Shown: positions 7,949 through 16,704, counted from the stretch's first letter. The stretch: 32,018 bases of DNA from GCA-2697345 sp045565015 (GCA_045565015.1 JBJLGD010000029.1:1-32018); one strand, 5' to 3'. A program made the numbers and translations. The notes: generated from the sequence alone by a model not told the origin.

Positions 7949-8113
7949 TCATTCTACCTTTTCACAAAAGCATTTATCTTTACCAATTTTATGGGCCCCA
8001 CATTTGGAACAACGCCTTGCTTTTCTATATCTAATTTTTGGGAGCCTAAATTTTCCAAACATAGCCAGAACCATCATGCCTATTAAAAATAAGAAAACAA
8101 TTTTTAAAATCAT
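7949..8113 (-). CDS. 54-aa membrane-anchored zinc-ribbon-like protein
   Basis: A 54-residue frame begins with an ATG placed directly after the S49-peptidase stop and ends with a TGA directly before, and in frame with, the TTG of the antiporter. It has one hydrophobic helix (residues 2-19, beginning MILKIVFLFLIGMMVLAMFG), a basic stretch, and a Cys pattern near the C-terminus: C35-x2-C38 and C48-x-C50, consistent with a small metal-binding knuckle. The perfect packing between two real genes and the Cys spacing argue that it is expressed. I recall a short hypothetical gene at this place in Rhodobacteraceae, but I cannot name a function. Confidence 0.65.
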   Translation of the reverse strand: MILKIVFLFLIGMMVLAMFGKFRLPKIRYRKARRCSKCGAHKIGKDKCFCEKVE

Positions 8114-8914
8114 TTATAAACCGAATCGATTCCATAAGGCTTGGTAGTTCAATTCTTCAATGTTATTAGCTAATAGCTTCGCACCAAACCTTTGTAGGAT
8201 AGATTTCTTTCCCCCAAAAATATTTATTCGCACTTTTTTACCATATTTTTTTTCAAAGAATGGTTTGAGATGTCCAATTCCATCTACTAAGCCAACATCT
8301 ATAGCCTTCTTACCAATCCAAATCTCACCAGTAAATAAATCCTTATTATCAGACAACTTTGAATGTCTACAATTCTTAACATGCTCGATAAACGTTTCAT
8401 GGATCTGTTTTTGAAGCTCCTTAAGACGTTTTATGTCACTAGGTTTTTCAGGCCTAAATGGGTCCAACATAGATTTATCAGTTCCGGAGGTATGAACACG
8501 GCGCTCTATACCTTGTTTTTCCATAATTTTGTTAAACCCAAAAGAAGCAGAAATTACCCCAATGGACCCTAGTATCGAACTTTCATCAACATAAATTTCA
8601 TCCGCACAGCAAGCTATCCAGTATCCACCAGAGGCTGCAACATCTTCAACAAAAGCGTAGACTGGTATTTTGTGTTTATTTGAGAGATACTTTATTTTTG
8701 CGCCAATTAAAGAAGATTGAACAGGTGAACCACCTGGGCAATTAATTAATAAGGCAACAGCTTTTGGAGTACCCTTGGTGAATGCTTTTTCTAGATAAGG
8801 CGATAAATTTTCATCGTTTATAGTAGAGCCTCTTCCACCAGTCGCTATTACACCAACAACTCGTACGACCGAAACAACAGGGTCAGATTTCAAAAATGGA
8901 ATCCATCTCTTCAT
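8114..8914 (-). CDS. sppA: S49-family (SppA-like) serine peptidase
   Basis: 266-residue Ser/Lys-dyad peptidase of the signal-peptide-peptidase A / protease IV family, in the short, single-domain size class. The expected landmarks are LLINCPGGSPVQS, the nucleophile serine in DVAASGGYW, the strand ILGSIGVI, and the catalytic lysine in SGTDKSMLDPFRPE, followed by FTGEIWIGKKAIDVGLVDGIG. No clear membrane helix precedes the domain, so it may be a peripheral or cytoplasmic form rather than a classical anchored SppA. It is first in the leftward operon sppA, 54-aa ORF, antiporter, SDR, all joined without a spare base. Its promoter lies in the 150-base divergent gap shared with the aminotransferase. 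Confidence 0.88.
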   Translation of the reverse strand: MKRWIPFLKSDPVVSVVRVVGVIATGGRGSTINDENLSPYLEKAFTKGTPKAVALLINCPGGSPVQSSLIGAKIKYLSNKHKIPVYAFVEDVAASGGYWIACCADEIYVDESSILGSIGVISASFGFNKIMEKQGIERRVHTSGTDKSMLDPFRPEKPSDIKRLKELQKQIHETFIEHVKNCRHSKLSDNKDLFTGEIWIGKKAIDVGLVDGIGHLKPFFEKKYGKKVRINIFGGKKSILQRFGAKLLANNIEELNYQALWNRFGL

Positions 8915-9064
8915 ATCACATCATGTAATCTGCTACGGAAGTTCAAACAAGTACAAATCGTATTAGCTCCCTATTTTTTATTGATTAAGCATTTTTTGTC
9001 CTTGCTAAATTAAAAAAAAAAACTGATCATATTTGAAACTGATTTACTTTATAAAGGATTACCG

Positions 9065-10417
9065 ATGAAAGACTCCAACTTTTTAAGAGAAAATAATGCT
9101 AGACATTTATGGCATCCGATGGGGCATCCGGAGACTGTTATGAATAATCCCCCTAATATTATTTCAAAGGCTGAAGGGTCCACTATAACTGACTATGAAG
9201 GCAATACAGTCGTAGATGGCGTTGGCGGTTTATGGTGTGTGAATGTGGGTTATTCATGTGATCCAATCAAGCAAGCAATAATTAAACAAATGGATCAGTT
9301 GCCATACTATTCCTCCTTTGCTGGTTCAACAAATGAACCGGCCATAGAGCTGAGCTACGAATTATGCCAAATGTTTAGCGAGGAGGACATGGGAAGGTGT
9401 TTCTTTACTTCAGGAGGCTCAGATTCCGTTGAGACTTCTCTTCGTTTGGCTAGGCAATATCATAAGATAAATGGTCATCACGGTCGTACCAAGTTTTTAT
9501 CTTTGAAAAAAGGTTACCACGGCACCCATTTTGGTGGCGCTTCTGTAAACGGTAATAGCCGGTTTCGTACAAATTATGAGCCACTTTTACCAGGCTGTTA
9601 TCACATACCAAGTCCATATACCTATAGAAACCCATTTAACGAAAATGACCCAGAGCGTCTTGCTGACCTCTGTGTTGCAGCCGCTGCTGATGAAATCGAA
9701 TTTCAAGGACCAGATACTATAGCAGCCTTCATAATGGAACCGATACAGGGTGCTGGAGGTGTTATAGTACCACATCAATCTTTTATGAAAAAAATGCGCG
9801 ACCTATGCACCAAACATGGAATTTTAATGATTGCAGACGAAGTAATAACCGGTTTTGGAAGAATAGGGGATTGGTGCGGCTCACGCCACTGGGGAGTAAA
9901 ACCGGATATGATGACTATGGCAAAGGGGATAACTTCAGCGTACTTCCCTTTTGGAGTATGTATGGTTTCAGAAAATATAGCCAAAAGGTTTGAACAGGGA
10001 GACCCTGTTACAGGCAATATTGGTCATGGCTACACTTACTCCGCTCATCCTGTGGGTGCAGCGGCCGCGCTAGCATGCATAAAAGAAAGCCGAAGATTGA
10101 ACATTCAAACTAGTGCTAAAGCTCGTGGTGAACAACTTTATAAAGGTCTAGAAAAACTAAAAGAAAAATATACCTTTATTGGAGATGTTCGTGGCGGTCA
10201 TGGACTAATGGCAGGAATAGAGTTGGTCTCTGATGTTGAAAATAAAACTCCCATGGGATCAGAAAATATGAATAAAATTTCGGCTAAAATTTTTAAATCT
10301 GGAGCTATGGTCAGAGTGGGTGGCCACAATATCCTAATGTCTCCTCCGTGTATTATAACTGAAGAAGAGGTTTCCCAGGTTTTAAATGCACTCGATAAAG
10401 GCTTCAGTATTCTATAG
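9065..10417 (+). CDS. Class III (omega-amino acid type) aminotransferase
   Basis: 450-residue PLP-dependent aminotransferase of fold type I, class III. Landmarks are the N-terminal HLWHPMGHPE, DGVGGLWCVNVGY, FFTSGGSDSVETSLRLAR (phosphate-binding), IMEPIQGAGG, the Asp of LMIADEVITGFGR that pairs with the PLP ring nitrogen, and the Schiff-base lysine Lys287 in MTMAKGIT. This group mostly moves amino groups from omega-amines, beta-alanine, taurine or putrescine to pyruvate; the exact donor cannot be read here. AAAGGA precedes the ATG at good spacing. It converges with dmdA, and I see no hairpin in the 54-base gap between them. Confidence 0.88.
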   Translation: MKDSNFLRENNARHLWHPMGHPETVMNNPPNIISKAEGSTITDYEGNTVVDGVGGLWCVNVGYSCDPIKQAIIKQMDQLPYYSSFAGSTNEPAIELSYELCQMFSEEDMGRCFFTSGGSDSVETSLRLARQYHKINGHHGRTKFLSLKKGYHGTHFGGASVNGNSRFRTNYEPLLPGCYHIPSPYTYRNPFNENDPERLADLCVAAAADEIEFQGPDTIAAFIMEPIQGAGGVIVPHQSFMKKMRDLCTKHGILMIADEVITGFGRIGDWCGSRHWGVKPDMMTMAKGITSAYFPFGVCMVSENIAKRFEQGDPVTGNIGHGYTYSAHPVGAAAALACIKESRRLNIQTSAKARGEQLYKGLEKLKEKYTFIGDVRGGHGLMAGIELVSDVENKTPMGSENMNKISAKIFKSGAMVRVGGHNILMSPPCIITEEEVSQVLNALDKGFSIL

Positions 10418-10471
10418 GATAAAGATGTGCGTTGAGAGAAAAATTGAAATTAGTGAATAAAAGCTGCGGTA

Positions 10472-11575
10472 TCACAAGAATGGTAGTTCAACCAATTTAG
10501 CTTTTGCAGATCGTTCTCGACTACTTATGTCTACTTCATCTCCAGGTTTCAAATCTACTGAAATAAGTGCGTAACCAATGTTAGCATGAAGTTTATAAGA
10601 CCATACGCAATTGGTCATATCTCCAACTTTTTTTCCTTTAAAATATATATCTTCCCACGAAAACTTAAGTGGAGCTGGTGACTTTCCGTCCAGGATTAAT
10701 CCTAATTGATGCCGTTTTGGTCCTTCTTTGGCTATTCTCCTTAGAGCACCAATTCCAATCACGTCGTCTGAGACCTGAAGATCTACATATTTACCTAATC
10801 TGACCTCAAAGGGGTTGGTAGTATGATCACTATCTCCACCCACTGATAATAGCCCGCTTTCTGTCCTTTCAGGGGTGCCAGGTGAACCTGGACCAATATC
10901 AAAGGGCTGGCCTGCTTCCCGAACAATATTCCACAGTTTTGTACCCATTGTACCATCCATCAGATATATTTCAAAACCACCTTGTTTTGACCAACCTGAT
11001 CTTTGAACTGCTACTGGTATGCCCTCCAACTCAGTTTCTTTGAACCAAAAATATTTGATATCTCTTATCCAATCTCCAAATAGCTTTGCTACTACATCCT
11101 CTGCCAATGGCCCCTGAATAGCTAATGGCGAAACATCCGGCTCTAGTATGTCGACGTTCAACCCTCTCTCTCCCGCTATAGCCTGAGCCCAGGTCAAAAC
11201 GTCACTATCAGCGATGGAAAACCAAAACTTATCATCAGCCAATTTTAATAGTATAGGATCATTTATTAATATACCGTTGTGATTACATAGAGGTACATAT
11301 TTCCCCTGTCCTACTTTACATTTTGATAGATCACGTGGAGCTAATATCTGAGCGAGCTTACTAGCGTCAGGCCCCGTTAATTGGACTTGCCTTTCTACCC
11401 CAACGTCCCACATTGATACCCCATTCATTAACCGCCAATACTCCTCCTCCGGATTTCCATAACTTGCTGGTAAAATCATACGGTTATAAACCATAGCTGT
11501 TTTCAAACCCTCACCCAAAACCGCCTGATAAAAGGGTGATGGCCTCAATCTTGCTGTTGGAAAAATAGAAAACAT
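10472..11575 (-). CDS. dmdA: Dimethylsulfoniopropionate (DMSP) demethylase
   Basis: A 367-residue GcvT-fold protein close in length to SAR11 DmdA (about 369 aa) and, from memory, alignable along its whole length: VYNRMILPASYG (SAR11 YNHMLLPTAFG), EYWRLMNGVSMWDVGVERQV, RDLSKCKVGQ, FSIADSDV, LAIQGP, RSGWSKQGGFEIY, NPFE and VELPFL at the end. DmdA moves a methyl group from DMSP to tetrahydrofolate, leaving 3-methylmercaptopropionate. Trp195 and Tyr204 occupy the places of Trp197 and Tyr206 reported for the SAR11 substrate pocket. It is better matched to DmdA than to GcvT or dimethylglycine dehydrogenase. No dmdB, dmdC or dmdD lies in this window. AGGAG lies about 12 bases before the ATG. Confidence 0.82.
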   Translation of the reverse strand: MFSIFPTARLRPSPFYQAVLGEGLKTAMVYNRMILPASYGNPEEEYWRLMNGVSMWDVGVERQVQLTGPDASKLAQILAPRDLSKCKVGQGKYVPLCNHNGILINDPILLKLADDKFWFSIADSDVLTWAQAIAGERGLNVDILEPDVSPLAIQGPLAEDVVAKLFGDWIRDIKYFWFKETELEGIPVAVQRSGWSKQGGFEIYLMDGTMGTKLWNIVREAGQPFDIGPGSPGTPERTESGLLSVGGDSDHTTNPFEVRLGKYVDLQVSDDVIGIGALRRIAKEGPKRHQLGLILDGKSPAPLKFSWEDIYFKGKKVGDMTNCVWSYKLHANIGYALISVDLKPGDEVDISSRERSAKAKLVELPFL

Positions 11576-11828
11576 TCTTAGCGCCAGCTCCTAATTTATA
11601 TTATTAAAAATAAGTTTTTATATATTTTGGGAATCAGTATTTGTTTATTGCTAGACCATTACAACTTTTAGAAGGAAAAAACTGTACACTTTGGCGACCA
11701 ACTAATCTCATTTAACGACAGAATAAATACCAAAACTATCATAACATTTATCAACAGTCCTTTATTGATATATATAGCTTTCTGGTTTTTCGTAAATTGT
11801 TAATTAAAGCCTTAATTATTTAACTCGA
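11576..11828. other. Intergenic region upstream of dmdA
   Basis: 253 AT-rich bases between the deaminase stop and the dmdA start, both genes leftward. No ORF of note and no strong hairpin was found. It must carry the dmdA promoter and possibly the terminator of the five-gene importer operon, but I could not fix either with confidence. Confidence 0.35.
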
Positions 11829-13127
11829 TTAATTATTTTTAGACGGTTCATAATCAGCTGGATTAACAATTTGAGTTTCTGCACCAAAGAATAATTCAGA
11901 AACTTCAGGATTAGTTTTAGCAACAATTTGTCCTCCCTTAATAACAAACAATCGATTGGCTTTAAGTCTCAAAGCTTCAATCTTATTTTTTGCCTGTAGG
12001 ATCACTAAATCTGCCTTATTATTTTTTTCAATGCCATAATTATTTAGTGCCATAATTTTAGCAGAATTAATTGTTATCGCGTCATAGCACCAATCCATAT
12101 CATCTCTACTGGAAAGTTGACCCACATGTAACGCCATAGCAGAGACGTCCAACATATCTGCTTTACCTAAAGAGTACCAAGGGTCCATCATACAATCTGA
12201 TCCAAAACCGATTTGAATACCCGCATCTCTTAATTCTCTAACCCGTGTTAGACCCCTACGTTTTGGGAAACTATCATGACGCCCTTGAAGCATTATATTA
12301 ATTAATGGGTTAGGTATTGCATGAACACCTGCCTCAACAATAAGTGGGATTAACTTTGAAACATAGTAATTATCCATCGAGTGCATAGATGTTAAATGTG
12401 AACCAGTCACTCGACCCTGCAACCCAACCCTTTGTGTTTCGTATGCTAATGTTTCTATATGCCTGCTCATAGGGTCATCACTTTCATCGCAATGCATATC
12501 CACCATAAGACCTCTAGTTTCAGCTAATTCACAAAGAAGTCGTATAGACTCTTTACCATCTTCCATTGTGCGTTCGAAATGAGGAATTCCACCAACAATA
12601 TCTACTCCCATGTCCAAAGCCCGAATTAAATTTTTCATTGCGGAAGGCGAGCGGAGAAGCCCATCTTGAGGAAAAGCCACTAATTGAAGATCTAAGTAAG
12701 GTGAAATTATTTCACGAACTTGAAGTAATGCTTCAACACCTTTTAACTCATCATCACAAACGTCTACATGACTTCGAATTGCACCTATCCCTTGGCTGAT
12801 TGCTAGGTTGCAGTACTTAAGAGCTCTAGAAACTATATCTTCAACAGACTGTAGAGGTTTTAGCTCACCCCAAAGCGAAATACCCTCTAATAATGTGCCT
12901 GACATATTTAATCTCGGAGTTCCAAGCGACAAAGTAGCATCCATATGAAAATGCGGGTCAATAAATGGCGGGGAAACCATATAACCTTGTGCATTAATCA
13001 ACTGTTTAGCATCAACTTCGATGTTTTTTCCAATATCAATAATATGCCCATCCCCACATAGAATATCAATATTTTGACGTCCATCAGGCAAGGTCGCATT
13101 TTTTATAATTAAATCAAAAGTTGGCAT
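11829..13127 (-). CDS. CodA-family cytosine deaminase-like amidohydrolase
   Basis: 432-residue TIM-barrel amidohydrolase very similar to E. coli cytosine deaminase CodA along its length: PPFIDPHFHMD, SGTLLEGI, RSHVDVCD, LQLVAFPQDG, GIPHFERT, MHCDESDD, GSHLTSMHS, NPLINIMLQGR, PKRRGLTRV and DPWYSLG. Metal and substrate residues are present: His59, His61, Gln154, His212, Glu215, His244 and Asp311 (E. coli 61, 63, 156, 214, 217, 246 and 313). However, E. coli His312 and Asp314, flanking the catalytic Asp, are Ser310 and Cys312, so the substrate may not be cytosine. The ATG at 13127 has AAAGG upstream and starts four bases after the permease stop; a longer reading from 13196 would overlap the permease. 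It is last in a nucleoside-type importer operon. Confidence 0.85.
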   Translation of the reverse strand: MPTFDLIIKNATLPDGRQNIDILCGDGHIIDIGKNIEVDAKQLINAQGYMVSPPFIDPHFHMDATLSLGTPRLNMSGTLLEGISLWGELKPLQSVEDIVSRALKYCNLAISQGIGAIRSHVDVCDDELKGVEALLQVREIISPYLDLQLVAFPQDGLLRSPSAMKNLIRALDMGVDIVGGIPHFERTMEDGKESIRLLCELAETRGLMVDMHCDESDDPMSRHIETLAYETQRVGLQGRVTGSHLTSMHSMDNYYVSKLIPLIVEAGVHAIPNPLINIMLQGRHDSFPKRRGLTRVRELRDAGIQIGFGSDCMMDPWYSLGKADMLDVSAMALHVGQLSSRDDMDWCYDAITINSAKIMALNNYGIEKNNKADLVILQAKNKIEALRLKANRLFVIKGGQIVAKTNPEVSELFFGAETQIVNPADYEPSKNN

Positions 13128-13131
13128 ATTT

Positions 13132-14076
13132 TTACCTTTCACCTTTAAACCACGGAGTAAGCAAAGCTCTTGGGTAATCTGCCTGCCGTGCGGCAATAAT
13201 TAAAGCTATAATAGAAAGAATATAGGGTACCATTAAAAAAACCTGTCCTGGAACAAACGCACCAACCTCTGTTTGTAGTCGGACTTGCAATGCATCAAAT
13301 GCTCCAAATAATAATGCTCCTACCAAAGCCTTTCCAGGCCGCCAACTAGCAAAGATTACTAGAGCGATACATATCCAACCACGTCCGTTAACCATTCCAA
13401 AAAAGAACGCATCAAAAGCTGACATCGTTAAAAATGCACCACCAACCCCCATTAATGCAGACCCTGCTACTACTGAACCTATCCTCAGACCGTAAACGGA
13501 AAGTCCTTGGGCATCAACAGAGTTTGGATTGTCTCCAACCGCCTGGATAGCCTTACCTAAAGGTGTTTTATATAAGACGTACCAGACAAGTAGAACCATT
13601 ACCAATGCTAGCCAAGTCATAGCGGTTTGTTGTCCCAAAACAGACCCTAGAAAAGGTATATCACTAATCAATGGTAGGTCGATTGGACGAAAAGGTTCAA
13701 TTCTAGGAGGAGATGAAACATTTGGTAACGCCGTTCGGTACACAAAATAACTCAATGAGGTTGCAAATAATGTAACACCTAAACCTGAAACATGCTGCGA
13801 AAGACCTAATGGTACTGTTAAAATAGCATGAATTAATCCAAAAAAAGCTCCTGCTAATGCCGCAATAACAAGACCTCCGACCAAACTTAAACCAAGCCAA
13901 ACTCCTAGCCAACCAGCCATAGCACCCGCCACAAAAATACCCTCAATACCAAGGTTTAAAATACCAGATTTCTCACATAAAAGTGCTCCCAAAACTCCAA
14001 AAATTAGTGGGGTTGATATCCTAAGAGCTGCTGCCCAAAATGAGTCACTGATTAATATTTGAAGAATTTCAATCAT
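13132..14076 (-). CDS. BMP-type nucleoside ABC importer permease, second subunit (YufQ/NupQ-like)
   Basis: 314-residue integral membrane subunit of the BPD_transp_2 permease family, with roughly eight to ten hydrophobic helices. Typical family sequence is IFGVLGALLCEKSGILNLGIEGIFVAGAM near the N-terminus, followed by TPLGKAIQAVGDNPNSVDAQGLSV, the usual cytoplasmic loop that docks with the ATPase. Together with the adjacent permease it forms the membrane channel of an importer of the PnrA/BmpA class, whose known members carry purine or pyrimidine nucleosides. Start and upstream permease stop overlap as ATGA. Confidence 0.88.
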   Translation of the reverse strand: MIEILQILISDSFWAAALRISTPLIFGVLGALLCEKSGILNLGIEGIFVAGAMAGWLGVWLGLSLVGGLVIAALAGAFFGLIHAILTVPLGLSQHVSGLGVTLFATSLSYFVYRTALPNVSSPPRIEPFRPIDLPLISDIPFLGSVLGQQTAMTWLALVMVLLVWYVLYKTPLGKAIQAVGDNPNSVDAQGLSVYGLRIGSVVAGSALMGVGGAFLTMSAFDAFFFGMVNGRGWICIALVIFASWRPGKALVGALLFGAFDALQVRLQTEVGAFVPGQVFLMVPYILSIIALIIAARQADYPRALLTPWFKGER

Positions 14077-15149
14077 TTCTTATTTTCTTTAACAGATTTA
14101 GTCAGAATTAATTTATAGTTTGATACAAAACCTCCTACTAAAACACAAAGTAAGGACATCGCAACAACTAGGTCTGCCAAGTAAGACGAAACTCCCATTG
14201 CTCTGCTCATGCTATCAGCACCAACAAAAACTGAAGCTATAAAAAGGGCTGCGGCAACAACACCCACTGGTGATAATCCAGCTAACATAGCCACTACTAT
14301 GCCCGTATATCCAAATCCTGGCGATAAATCAGCAGTTAGATAACCCTTCAAACCGGCCACCTCACTAACGCCCGCCAGTCCCGCCAAAGCTCCAGAACAA
14401 ATAGCAACTCCAAGCAGTGTTTTATTAACACTTATACCCGCGTGTCGCGCCGCTGAAATATTCTCACCAACAGCTCTCAACTTGAACCCCCATACAGTTC
14501 TATCGATTAATATTTGTAAAACCAAAGCGATTACAACTGCAATAATTAACCCTGAATGTACACGCATCCTATCTAAAAGAGTCGGCAGCATACCTTGATC
14601 CAAAATTGGTGCAGATTGAGGCCATCCTAAACCCATCGGATCCTGAAGCGGGCCCTCTAACATCATCTGCAAAAAAATCAAAATTATAAAATTGAGTAGA
14701 AGTGTCGTTACAACTTCGTCAGCACCAAATTTTGTTTTTAAAGTTACTGGTATTACCATTCCAACAGAACCCGCAAAACAGCCAAATAGAATAATTATCG
14801 GTAATAATAAGAGTCCACTTATATCAAGAAAGCCTGTACCAACTGCCACTGCCGCCATAGCGCCTAAATAAAGCTGTCCCTCAGCACCAATATTCCAAAG
14901 CCGGGCACGAAAAGCAATTGTCGCTGCTAGACCAGTAAATATCAATGGTGTTGCTCGAGTTAACATTTCTGAAAAAGAAAATACTGAACCAAATACACCT
15001 TTAATCATAAATTGGTATGCTAAAGCTATATCAGCACCTGCAAATGCCAAAGGTATTGCCGCTAGGCATAAAGATAATACGGCTGATACGAGTGGAACAC
15101 CAAACTTAAAAAACCGTGATGACGCGTTCCTAGGCTCTACCCTTATCAT
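14073..15149 (-). CDS. BMP-type nucleoside ABC importer permease, first subunit (YufP/NupP-like)
   Basis: 358-residue integral membrane permease, larger than its partner as is usual for this pair. It shows TRATPLIFTGLAATIAFRARLWNIGAEGQ in the first third and WGFKLRAVGENISAARHAGISV in the ATPase-docking loop. It overlaps the ATPase stop upstream and the second permease start downstream by ATGA junctions, so the three subunits should be made in fixed proportion. Substrate class is inferred from the BMP-type binding protein in the same operon. Confidence 0.88.
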   Translation of the reverse strand: MIRVEPRNASSRFFKFGVPLVSAVLSLCLAAIPLAFAGADIALAYQFMIKGVFGSVFSFSEMLTRATPLIFTGLAATIAFRARLWNIGAEGQLYLGAMAAVAVGTGFLDISGLLLLPIIILFGCFAGSVGMVIPVTLKTKFGADEVVTTLLLNFIILIFLQMMLEGPLQDPMGLGWPQSAPILDQGMLPTLLDRMRVHSGLIIAVVIALVLQILIDRTVWGFKLRAVGENISAARHAGISVNKTLLGVAICSGALAGLAGVSEVAGLKGYLTADLSPGFGYTGIVVAMLAGLSPVGVVAAALFIASVFVGADSMSRAMGVSSYLADLVVAMSLLCVLVGGFVSNYKLILTKSVKENKK

Positions 15150-16663
15150 TCACTTTCTCCCGCCATCATCAAACCTATTTGTTCTCTGTCCTTATTTTTT
15201 GTCTCCATTAAAACTCCACTATGTATAACCAGGATCCGGTCAGATAATCTCAAGATTTCATCTAAATCCTCAGATATCAAAATAGTGCCTGTTCCTCGAC
15301 TTCTAGCATCAAGGAGTCGTCTTTCCACTTCGCTAGCAGCACCCATGTCGAGCCCACGTGTTGGCTGATTAGCAAGAATTATTTTTGGTTCATTGTTAAA
15401 GACACGAGCCAATATCATTTTTTGAATATTCCCTCCTGATAATAATCTTGCCGCAGCCTGGGTACCTGGACCTCTAACATCATATTTCTTACATAACTCG
15501 AGTGCAGATAAATTCATTAACTCCCGGTTCAGGAAACCAAAACTCTTAATTTTTGAGTTATCTAAGTTTTCAATGATCAGGTTTTCTGCAACGGTCATAC
15601 TACCAATCATACCATCTCGATGTCGATCTTCTGGTATTCTGCCAACTCTGGCTTTAATGACTTCTTTAGGACTGAAATTATTAGAGATTTGGAGGCCAAA
15701 AGACAATTCTCCGTCATCCAGCTTACTCAGACCAGAAATAACTTCTGCTAGCATTGACTGCCCATTCCCCGACACACCTGCAATTCCAAGAATCTCATGT
15801 TCAAAAACTGTTAGTGAAACATTTACAAGACCGTTACGAACCGATGTTCCCTTTGCACTTACATTAGACATGCTTAGTAGAGCCTTACCAACAGCAATCT
15901 TATCGCGTTTTTTAACAGAAGTATCTTCACCAACCATTAATTTTGCTATTATTTTCTCATTTGCATCACTTGTTAAAAGTTCACCAACCTTTTTTCCCTC
16001 TCTTAGAACTACTATTCTATCCGAGAATTTAAGTACTTCTTTCAACTTATGGGAAATAAAAATTACAGATAAGCCACGTGCTGTCATACTTTTCACATTA
16101 TCAAAAAGAATATCGGTTTCTTTTGGTGTAAGAACCGCAGTTGGCTCATCCAGAACAAGGATTTTTGCATCTCTATAAAGTGCCTTTAATATTTCAACTC
16201 TCTGACGTTCCCCAACAGACAATTGTCCAACGGGTACATCCAAAGAAACATCCAATCCACTTTGGTCAATTATAAGTTCAACCTTCTCTCTTGCTTTTAC
16301 AGAATCAATCTTTAAGGCCCACAAAGACTCTGATCCAATTAAAATATTATCCAAGGCCGTCAGATTCTCTGCAAGTGTGAAGTGTTGATGCACCATACCT
16401 ATGCCCATAGATAAAGCGGCCTGAGGTTGACCCAAACTCAAAGGGTGCATTACCCCGTCACTATCTGAAATTAAAATTTTTCCACTATTCGGTAAATAAT
16501 GACCAAATAGCATATTCATTAGAGTAGTTTTTCCAGCACCATTTTCCCCTAATAAGGCTAGAACCTCTCCTTCATGCAAATCTAAATTCACATCGGTATT
16601 AGCGTTAATATCGCCAAAGGTTTTAGAAAGACCTTTAAGTGACAAGATGATCTGAGATGACAT
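15146..16663 (-). CDS. BMP-type nucleoside ABC importer, tandem ATP-binding protein (YufO/NupO-like)
   Basis: 505-residue cytoplasmic ATPase with two fused ABC domains. Domain 1 has an intact Walker A (GENGAGKTT), signature (LSVGERQRVEIL) and Walker B (ILVLDEPTAVL). Domain 2 has the degenerate Walker A usual in this family (GVSGNGQSML), signature LSGGNIQKMILARV, and NQPTRGLD in place of the DEPT motif. Only domain 1 is therefore expected to hydrolyse ATP normally. The ATG lies seven bases after a strong hairpin that follows the binding-protein gene, and no clear Shine-Dalgarno sequence fits in that gap. Confidence 0.93.
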   Translation of the reverse strand: MSSQIILSLKGLSKTFGDINANTDVNLDLHEGEVLALLGENGAGKTTLMNMLFGHYLPNSGKILISDSDGVMHPLSLGQPQAALSMGIGMVHQHFTLAENLTALDNILIGSESLWALKIDSVKAREKVELIIDQSGLDVSLDVPVGQLSVGERQRVEILKALYRDAKILVLDEPTAVLTPKETDILFDNVKSMTARGLSVIFISHKLKEVLKFSDRIVVLREGKKVGELLTSDANEKIIAKLMVGEDTSVKKRDKIAVGKALLSMSNVSAKGTSVRNGLVNVSLTVFEHEILGIAGVSGNGQSMLAEVISGLSKLDDGELSFGLQISNNFSPKEVIKARVGRIPEDRHRDGMIGSMTVAENLIIENLDNSKIKSFGFLNRELMNLSALELCKKYDVRGPGTQAAARLLSGGNIQKMILARVFNNEPKIILANQPTRGLDMGAASEVERRLLDARSRGTGTILISEDLDEILRLSDRILVIHSGVLMETKNKDREQIGLMMAGESE

Positions 16664-16670
16664 TTGATTT

Positions 16671-16698
16671 TAAGGGCTAGCGCTTAAGCTAGCCCTTA
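16671..16698 (-). promoter_or_regulatory. Intercistronic hairpin between binding-protein and ATPase genes
   Basis: Perfect inverted repeat with 11-bp arms TAAGGGCTAGC (16671-16681) and GCTAGCCCTTA (16688-16698) and a six-base loop. It begins seven bases after the binding-protein stop and ends seven bases before the ATPase ATG. In the direction of transcription no U-tract follows it, so it is unlikely to be a simple terminator. More likely it protects the 3 end of the binding-protein message and limits ribosome access to the ATPase start, making binding protein in excess over transporter. Confidence 0.7.
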
Positions 16699-16704
16699 AC
16701 TTTT

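Noticed and set aside
9012..9022. Run of eleven A upstream of the class III aminotransferase as a terminator U-tract.
   Set aside because: No GC-rich stem lies beside it on either strand, and it is in a divergent promoter gap.
13128..13196. Longer start for the CodA-like gene, adding 23 residues.
   Set aside because: It would overlap the permease gene, while the ATG at 13127 has AAAGG and starts the sequence aligned with CodA.
15573..16178. A 201-codon open frame on the plus strand across the tandem ATPase.
   Set aside because: The opposite strand encodes intact Walker, signature and linker motifs in this interval; no start context or family resemblance supports the antisense frame.
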